From: Mycolicibacterium neoaurum
GTDB taxonomy: Bacteria > Actinomycetota > Actinomycetes > Mycobacteriales > Mycobacteriaceae
Length of the DNA: 64,000 nucleotides
NCBI RefSeq assembly: GCF_036946495.1
Contig: NZ_JAQIIX010000002.1
Span: forward strand, 62,001 to 126,000
Reading direction: 5' to 3'
The position numbers were made by a program, and so were the translations under genes. Numbering within the stretch: the first letter of the stretch is position 1; each line of letters begins with the position of its first letter. This document shows, one piece after another, positions 58,781 to 64,000 of the stretch. The notes below the pieces were generated by a model. It was not told where the DNA came from. It made no database searches and saw only the letters and a program-made list of their open reading frames with translations.

Positions 58781-59600
58781 CGCAGGCACCGACCGCGCCG
58801 CCCCCGACATGCACGGCGAGCACCGCCCCCATATCGGTGACCGTCAGCCCCTGCAGTTGCGGTAAGCGGTCGGTCAGCGCCGCGCCCAATGCGGCGGCGG
58901 CGTCGTGATTGTCGACGTGGTGCACCGCCACGGTCGCCGGCCGCTCCCCCACCGCCGCGGCGATCGCGTCGACCATCGCGGCATGTGCCTTGGACGTGGT
59001 GCGCACCCTCTGCGCCAGCACCAGCCGGCCGTCGACGTCCAGATGCAACAGGGGCTTCAGCGACAAAGCGGTACCCAACCACGATGCACCCTTGCCGATC
59101 CGGCCGCTGCGTCGCAGATTGTCCAGGCGGTCCACCACGATGAACACGCGCCCGCGCGGGATCGCTGCTCGCGCGGCGGCCTCCACCGCGTCCAGCTGGG
59201 CGCCACCGGCCGCCGTCCGGGCCGCCGCCTGTGCAACGTAGCCGACACCCATCGCCGCCGACCGCGAATTCACCACGCGCACAGCAGAACCGAACTCGCG
59301 CGCCGCCGCGACCGCCGTGGAGAAGGTGCTCGACAGCGCCGCGGACAGATGGACGGCAACGACACCGTCACCACCGCTGTCGGCCAGCGCCTGCCGGTAG
59401 GCCTGCGCCAGTTCCGCAGGAGAGGCACCGGAGGTGGTCACGTGGTGACGTTCGTGGATGTCGTTGGGGATCTGGTCGATACCATCGCAGAGATCGCTGC
59501 CGTCGATCAGCACGTGCAGCGGCACCTGACGGATCGACCACCTTACCAACACATCCGGTTCCAGTCGCGCGGATGAGTCGGTGACCACCTGAACGGTCAT
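58764..59600 (-). CDS. DegV-family fatty-acid-binding protein
   Basis: This 278-residue protein starts V-Q-V-V-T-D-S-S-A-R-L and has the lipid-head contact T-S-G-A-S-P near residue 56. DegV/FakB proteins bind a fatty acid and present it to a kinase. It corresponds to Rv2417c. It overlaps octT by ATGA and is last of the nadD-rsfS-gpgP-octT-degV chain. Confidence 0.9.
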   Translation of the reverse strand: MTVQVVTDSSARLEPDVLVRWSIRQVPLHVLIDGSDLCDGIDQIPNDIHERHHVTTSGASPAELAQAYRQALADSGGDGVVAVHLSAALSSTFSTAVAAAREFGSAVRVVNSRSAAMGVGYVAQAAARTAAGGAQLDAVEAAARAAIPRGRVFIVVDRLDNLRRSGRIGKGASWLGTALSLKPLLHLDVDGRLVLAQRVRTTSKAHAAMVDAIAAAVGERPATVAVHHVDNHDAAAALGAALTDRLPQLQGLTVTDMGAVLAVHVGGGAVGACVSLAD

Positions 59601-60340
59601 GGAAGCGAGCGTTTTTCAGGTTGGTACGCGCCGGCCTCGGCGAGTGCGGTGAGCATCGACTCGGCCACCGCGGCGTGCGCCTCGAAGTTCCAGTGGATGC
59701 CGTCCGGGTTGCCCTGCCCGCTCATCACGTATTCACCGACGGCGGCTTTGAGATCGACCACCGGAACCCGGTGCTGCGCAGCCCATCCGGTGATCGCCGC
59801 GACGGTGGCATCCCGCCAGCGGTGCGACTTGCCATAGGTCTCGGCGATGTGCACCGAAGGAACTGTCGCCACCACCGGTATCCCCGGCCGGTTGAAGTCG
59901 ATCGCCGACCGGGTCTGTTCCAGGTACTCGACGCTCAGATGGGGCGGAAGCGCGGGCCGGGCCACCGGCGAGAGCCGCGGCTGTAACCAGCCGTAGCCGT
60001 CCCGGGCCCACCGCCGCAGCATCGGCGGGCGCACATAACGGATCAGTTCCCGCAGCGCGGTCGGCAGCGGTGACGGTAGCGAGTCCATCCCGCAGGTCGC
60101 GAAGATCACCGCGCCTGCGCGCGGCAGCGCCGCCCACGAACGCGGGTCCTGGGTTGCCGCCCACCACACGTCTCGGCAGGTCCAGCCGATCCTGCCGATC
60201 AATTCGACGTCCCAATCCAGTTGCTCGGCAACGATATTGGGCCATATTCGCGGATCGTCGGCGGGTAGCCCGCCGGTGGGTCCGTAATAGGACAGCGAAT
60301 CGCAGAAGACCAGCAGGGTCCGGCGCTGCTCAGAGGACAT
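59597..60340 (-). CDS. octT: Diglucosylglycerate octanoyltransferase
   Basis: This 247-residue SGNH-type enzyme has the nucleophile block F-C-D-S-L-S-Y-Y-G and the D-x2-H block N-P-D-G-I-H-W-N. OctT octanoylates diglucosylglycerate in methylglucose lipopolysaccharide synthesis. I preferred ATG 60340 (AGGTGG 6 bases upstream) to 60343 or 60373. It overlaps gpgP, whose product makes a precursor of the same pathway. Confidence 0.88.
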   Translation of the reverse strand: MSSEQRRTLLVFCDSLSYYGPTGGLPADDPRIWPNIVAEQLDWDVELIGRIGWTCRDVWWAATQDPRSWAALPRAGAVIFATCGMDSLPSPLPTALRELIRYVRPPMLRRWARDGYGWLQPRLSPVARPALPPHLSVEYLEQTRSAIDFNRPGIPVVATVPSVHIAETYGKSHRWRDATVAAITGWAAQHRVPVVDLKAAVGEYVMSGQGNPDGIHWNFEAHAAVAESMLTALAEAGAYQPEKRSLP

Positions 60341-60986
60341 CATTGGCCACCTGCGCGGAGGCGTTCCAGACATCCAGGCGCCAGGTGAGCCTGCCGTCGA
60401 CAGGATGTCCCGACAGCTGCGCCCAACTGGCGTTGCCCATCCCGCCGAGGACGGGCCAGTTGTCGACCGGCAGGTCCAGCAGCGCCCCGGTCAGCGCGGC
60501 GATCAGACCCCCGTGCGCCACCAGCACCACCGGTCGGTCGGAACCGTCGGCGCCCCAATCGGGTTCGGCCACCAGCAGCTCGTCGACCAGCGGTACGCTG
60601 CGGGCGGCGACATCGACCCTGCTTTCGCCGCCGTGCGGAGCCCACCGGGCATCGTCACGCCAGGCCAGCCGGGCACCGGGAGCGCGCTCGTCGACCTCGA
60701 TGTGGGTCAGACCTTGCCAATCCCCGAGATGTGTCTCCCGCAACCGCTGATCGACCCGCACCGGCACCCCGGCGCGGTCCCCCAGTGCGGTCGCGGTGTC
60801 CAGCGCGCGACGTAGATCCGAGGACACGATGGCCACCGGTTGCCGTTCGGCGAGCACCTCGGCCGCCGCGGCGGCCTGCTGACGTCCGAGCTCGGTCAGG
60901 TCGGTATCGAGCTGACCCTGCATCCGGCTGCCGGCATTCCACTCGGTCTGCCCGTGGCGCAACAGGACAAGGCGACGCACCGTCAC
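60330..60986 (-). CDS. gpgP: Glucosyl-3-phosphoglycerate phosphatase
   Basis: This 218-residue histidine phosphatase has L-L-R-H-G-Q-T-E-W-N near the start (phospho-His), E-T-H-L-G-D-W near 84 and V-A-H-G-G near 158. It removes phosphate from glucosyl-3-phosphoglycerate, the second step of methylglucose lipopolysaccharide synthesis. The GTG start overlaps rsfS (GTGA), and the stop overlaps octT. Confidence 0.9.
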   Translation of the reverse strand: MTVRRLVLLRHGQTEWNAGSRMQGQLDTDLTELGRQQAAAAAEVLAERQPVAIVSSDLRRALDTATALGDRAGVPVRVDQRLRETHLGDWQGLTHIEVDERAPGARLAWRDDARWAPHGGESRVDVAARSVPLVDELLVAEPDWGADGSDRPVVLVAHGGLIAALTGALLDLPVDNWPVLGGMGNASWAQLSGHPVDGRLTWRLDVWNASAQVANDVL

Positions 60987-61363
60987 TGCGCGCCGTCCCG
61001 CGGATCACCGAGATCGACCGGGACCGTCGGGCAATCCCGCCACAGCCGCTCGAGGGCGTAGAACTCGCGCTCCTCGGTGTGCTGGACGTGCACCACGATG
61101 TCGACGTAGTCCAACAGGGTCCAGCGGCCCTCACGGGTGCCCTCGCGGCGGGCCGGCTTGTGACCGGCCGCGCGCATCTTGTCCTCGATCTCGTCGACGA
61201 TCGCGTTGACCTGGCGCTCATTGGACGCCGAGGCGATCACGAAGCAATCGGTGATGACCAACTGCTCGGAGACGTCGATCACGACGACATCGTCGGCCAG
61301 CTTGTCCGAGGCGGCACGGGCCGCGATCGTGGCCATCTGTACTGCTTCTGCCGTTGCGGTCAC
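60983..61363 (-). CDS. rsfS: Ribosome silencing factor RsfS
   Basis: This 126-residue protein of the Iojap family (V-V-I-D-V-S-E-Q-L-V-I-T-D-C-F-V-I-A) binds L14 of the large subunit and blocks subunit joining when nutrients are low. The start is GTG. It overlaps nadD (GTGA) and gpgP. Confidence 0.94.
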   Translation of the reverse strand: MTATAEAVQMATIAARAASDKLADDVVVIDVSEQLVITDCFVIASASNERQVNAIVDEIEDKMRAAGHKPARREGTREGRWTLLDYVDIVVHVQHTEEREFYALERLWRDCPTVPVDLGDPRDGAQ

Positions 61364-61992
61364 GACCTGGCCTCCTCGGCGGTGGGTGTGTAGAGATTGC
61401 GTTTGGATACGTACTGGACCACCCCGTCGGGCACCAGGTACCAGATGGGGCGGGACTGCTGGGCGCGCAGCCTGCAGTCACTCGATGAGATCGCCAGGGC
61501 CGGGATCTCCACCAGCGACAGCGCGTCGTCGGGGAGCTCCTCCATCGCCGCGGCGATATGCTCCCCGTCGAGTTCGTAGCCGGGCCTGCTCACCCCGACG
61601 AACCGGGCAAGGGAGAACAGTTCCTCCCAGTTCTGCCAGGACAGGATCGAGGCCAGCGCGTCGGCACCGGTGATGAAGTACAGATCGGTGTCCGGATTCA
61701 GCGCCGCCAGGTCACGCAGCGTGTCCTTGGTGTAGGTGGGGCCGCCGCGGTCGATGTCGACACGACTGACCGAGAATCGCGGGTTGGCCGCGGTCGCAAT
61801 CACCGTCATCAGATAGCGGTCCTCCGGCGCGGTGACCGCGCGGTCGCGCTTCTGCCAGGGCTGGCCGGTGGGAACGAACACCACCTCGTCGAGGTCGAAC
61901 TGATCGGCCACCTCGCTGGCGGCCACCAGGTGCCCGTGATGCACGGGGTCGAACGTCCCGCCCATCACTCCCAACCTGCGTCGCGTGGCCAC
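61360..61992 (-). CDS. nadD: Nicotinate-nucleotide adenylyltransferase
   Basis: This 210-residue enzyme makes deamido-NAD from nicotinate mononucleotide and ATP. It has the nucleotidyltransferase motif G-G-T-F-D-P-V-H-H-G-H near residue 10 and I-S-S-S-D-C-R near 170. I set the start at GTG 61992 to fit the family N-terminus; the frame to 62085 adds 31 unlikely residues. Confidence 0.93.
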   Translation of the reverse strand: MATRRRLGVMGGTFDPVHHGHLVAASEVADQFDLDEVVFVPTGQPWQKRDRAVTAPEDRYLMTVIATAANPRFSVSRVDIDRGGPTYTKDTLRDLAALNPDTDLYFITGADALASILSWQNWEELFSLARFVGVSRPGYELDGEHIAAAMEELPDDALSLVEIPALAISSSDCRLRAQQSRPIWYLVPDGVVQYVSKRNLYTPTAEEARS

Positions 61993-62036
61993 GAACAGGC
62001 AGCTTACGGGAGTGATCACCGCGGCCCGCACATGGC

Positions 62037-62093
62037 GAGCGTGCGCGGAGTCCGCCACCGGACCGGCGTGTCGACGAACGGACACGCACGCTC
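62037..62093 (-). terminator. Possible hairpin after the VWA gene
   Basis: GAGCGTGCG (62037-62045) pairs with CGCACGCTC (62085-62093), with a second small stem GTCCG/CGGAC inside (62050-62063). It lies 18 bases beyond the VWA stop and before nadD. There is no T-tract, so the terminator call is tentative. Confidence 0.4.
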
Positions 62094-62111
62094 ACCGGAA
62101 ACGGCGGCGGA

Positions 62112-63563
62112 TCAGACGGGGAGCAGACCGTCGATCACCGAGGCCAGCTGCTTGGCCGACCGGCACTCGTGCATGGGGATCAGGTCCTGGTAGCGCGGCA
62201 CGGCCGAGTCGCCGCTGCCCCACAGGTGCCTGGGCTCGGGATTGAGCCAGTGTGCATGCCTGCTGGCGTTGACCATCCGGGTCAGCAGCTCGCTCTCGGG
62301 GTTGCGGTAGTTGTTGCGGGCGTCACCGAGGATCAGCAGCGACGAGCGCGGCGAGAGCACATTCGGGAAGTTCTGGGTGAACGAGACGAAGGCATGCCCG
62401 TAATCGGAATGCCCGTCGCGGGTGTAGACACCGGCCTCCCTGGTGATGCGCTGCACCGCGACGGCAAGGTCGGCCTCCGGACCGAACATGTGGCTGACCT
62501 CGTCGGTGGTGTCGATGAAGGCGAACACCCGCACCCGGGAGAACTGCTGGCGCAGTGCGGATACCAGCATCAAGGTGAAGTGACTGAAGCCGGCCACCGA
62601 ACCGGACACATCGCAGAGCACCACCAGCTCGGGTCGGGCCGGGTGCGGTTTCTTCAACACGACATCGATCGGCACTCCGCCGGTGGACATCGATCTGCGC
62701 AGCGTCTTGCGTAAATCGATCTCACCACTGCGCGAGCGGCGGCGTTTGGCCGCCAGCCGGGTGGCCAGCGTGCGGGCCAACGGTTGCACGGTCTTGCGCA
62801 TCTGGCGCAGCTGTTCGCCGGAGGCCCGCAGGAACTCGACGTTCTCGGACAGTTGCGGCACCCCGTACATCTGCACGTGGTTCCGGCCGAGCTGTTCGGC
62901 GGTACGGCGCTTGGTCTCGGCTTCCACCATGCGACGCAGCTGGGAGATGCGTTGCGCCGCCAGCGCCTTGGCGATCTCCTGCTGGGTAAGAGTCGGTTCC
63001 TCACCGTAAGGGGCCAACAACCCGGCAAGCAGCCGCCCTTCCAGATCGTCGAGGGCCATCGATTTGAGCGCCTGATACGACGAGTAGGACGGTCCGCGGC
63101 TGGAGTTGTACCGGCCGTAGGCCTCCACGATGCGGGCGATCATCGCCGTCAGCCGGTCGTCGAGGTTCTCCAGTTCGGCATCGGAGCCCAGCATGTCGAC
63201 CAGCGCCTGGCGCATGCTCTCGATATCCGCCTCGGGCGGGCCGGTCGGGTCCTTGGCGTCACGCACGTCGGCGTCGGCCTCGTCGATCACCGTGCGATCG
63301 CCCAGCGCCGCGGGCCACCACAGATCGAACAACGCGTCATAGGTATCCCGGTGCTCCGGGCGGCGCAGCACCGCACACGCCAGTCCCTCGCGCAGCGCGC
63401 CGCGATCGCCGAGACCGAGCACGTTCATCACCCGGCCGGCGTCGACGGTTTCCGACGGCCCCACCGCAATACCGGACCCGCGCAGCGCCTCGACGAAATC
63501 CACCAGGTGGCCGGGGATTCCGTGCGGCGCCAACGGCTGTGGCGGGCGGGTGCGTCGGGACAT
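62112..63563 (-). CDS. VWA-domain protein, CoxE-like (Rv2425c-like)
   Basis: The protein has 483 residues: a helical N-terminal region and a C-terminal von Willebrand A domain with MIDAS D-V-S-G-S near residue 318. It pairs with the MoxR ATPase upstream; MoxR/VWA pairs act as chaperones inserting cofactors or remodelling complexes. The ATG shares one base with the MoxR stop (TGATG), so they are coupled. The client is unknown. Confidence 0.88.
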   Translation of the reverse strand: MSRRTRPPQPLAPHGIPGHLVDFVEALRGSGIAVGPSETVDAGRVMNVLGLGDRGALREGLACAVLRRPEHRDTYDALFDLWWPAALGDRTVIDEADADVRDAKDPTGPPEADIESMRQALVDMLGSDAELENLDDRLTAMIARIVEAYGRYNSSRGPSYSSYQALKSMALDDLEGRLLAGLLAPYGEEPTLTQQEIAKALAAQRISQLRRMVEAETKRRTAEQLGRNHVQMYGVPQLSENVEFLRASGEQLRQMRKTVQPLARTLATRLAAKRRRSRSGEIDLRKTLRRSMSTGGVPIDVVLKKPHPARPELVVLCDVSGSVAGFSHFTLMLVSALRQQFSRVRVFAFIDTTDEVSHMFGPEADLAVAVQRITREAGVYTRDGHSDYGHAFVSFTQNFPNVLSPRSSLLILGDARNNYRNPESELLTRMVNASRHAHWLNPEPRHLWGSGDSAVPRYQDLIPMHECRSAKQLASVIDGLLPV

Positions 63564-64000
63564 CAGTTCAGCCTCAGCTCTCCCGCCGCCTTGATCTGAT
63601 CGGACTGGTTCTTCAGGATGACACCGAGGGTGGCGGCGATCATCTCGTCGTCGATGGTGTCCATGCCGAGCGCCAGCACCGTGCGGCCCCAGTCGATGGT
63701 CTCGGCCACCGAGGGCAGCTTCTTGAGCTGCATGCCACGCAGCACACCGATGATGCGAACCAGTTCGGCCGCAATCGTTTCCGGCAACTCCGGGACACGG
63801 GAGAGCAGGATGCGCCGCTCCAACTCCGCGTCGGGGAAGTCGATGTGCAGAAACAGGCAGCGCCGCTTGAGCGCCTCGGAAAGTTCGCGGGTGGCGTTGG
63901 AGGTCAGCACCACCAGTGGCGCCCGCTCGGCCTTGATGGTCCCCAACTCCGGCACGGTGACCGCGAAGTCGGAGAGCACCTCCAGCAGCAGACCCTCGAT
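63563..64000 (-). CDS. MoxR-family AAA+ ATPase, C-terminal part (partial)
   Basis: The frame is open to the window edge, so the N-terminal part with Walker A is outside. Visible are the sensor 1 region (P-L-V-V-L-T-S-N-A-T-R-E), then L-S-E-A-L-K-R-R-C-L-F-L-H-I-D-F-P and the helical lid. These match MoxR ATPases next to CoxE-like VWA proteins (Rv2426c position). Confidence 0.88.
   Translation of the reverse strand: MEGLLLEVLSDFAVTVPELGTIKAERAPLVVLTSNATRELSEALKRRCLFLHIDFPDAELERRILLSRVPELPETIAAELVRIIGVLRGMQLKKLPSVAETIDWGRTVLALGMDTIDDEMIAATLGVILKNQSDQIKAAGELRLN

Noticed and set aside
1..64000. CRISPR arrays, insertion sequences, tRNA or rRNA genes
   Set aside because: I saw no repeat-spacer arrays, transposase-like proteins or recognisable tRNA/rRNA stretches; a covariance search was not possible.

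Overview
The window is high-GC chromosomal DNA of a mycobacterium, most likely a Mycolicibacterium-type environmental species. The core gene order follows, as far as I recall it, the M. tuberculosis segment Rv2391 to Rv2426c: sulfite reductase-cysH-chelatase, subI-cysTWA, a GH15 trehalase, an LppR-like lipoprotein, lepA, a MazF-fold protein, a CBS protein, RNase Z, transglutaminase/alpha-E/ATP-grasp, rpsT, holA-comEC-comEA, degV-octT-gpgP-rsfS-nadD, and VWA/MoxR. Many genes have a TANNNT -10 box 6-7 bases before an ATG or GTG, the mycobacterial leaderless pattern. I saw no integrase, insertion sequence, tRNA, rRNA or CRISPR array.

Layout. 1-8.3 kb: sulfate assimilation (end of sulfite reductase, APS reductase, sirohydrochlorin chelatase, sulfate importer), with a TetR regulator, a membrane protein and an amidase in between. 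8.5-12.1 kb: two tiny membrane proteins, a flavin monooxygenase and a trehalase. 12.1-33.1 kb: accessory island 1. It holds a TQXA-domain protein, a family 2A encapsulin with its cysteine desulfurase cargo, an ANTAR protein, two luciferase-like monooxygenases (LLMs), an Eis-like acetyltransferase, a peptide-type ABC importer, a methyltransferase, a DszC/SfnC-like flavoenzyme, a double-GNAT protein, an amino-acid permease and two more LLMs. 33.2-36.5 kb: core lppR-like, lepA and MazF-like genes. 36.5-46.5 kb: accessory island 2. It holds an SsuD-like LLM, a MetNIQ importer translationally coupled to another LLM, and a B12-type importer under a cobalamin riboswitch. 46.5-64 kb: housekeeping core.

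How it fits together. Both islands, and the sulfate importer, look like one sulfur-starvation programme: importers and FMNH2-type monooxygenases that would release sulfite from organosulfur compounds, feeding the sulfite reductase and cysH region. The encapsulin/desulfurase pair would handle or store sulfur from cysteine. Two short leaderless ORFs ending in runs of cysteine codons sit upstream of subI (CCC-R-stop) and of the TQXA gene (CCCC-stop). The first has an exact 8-base anti-Shine-Dalgarno sequence, which fits cysteine-responsive attenuation. Many of these proteins are almost free of Cys and Met (SubI, CysT, encapsulin, MetQ, one LLM). The most novel candidate is the TQXA gene: cysteine-leader controlled, divergent from the encapsulin, without signal peptide, and with Ser at the position where I would expect the thioester Cys.

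Start codons were moved from the longest ORF wherever a Shine-Dalgarno, overlap or leaderless promoter argued for it; these choices are stated per entry. Locus-name comparisons rest on recall, not on a search.
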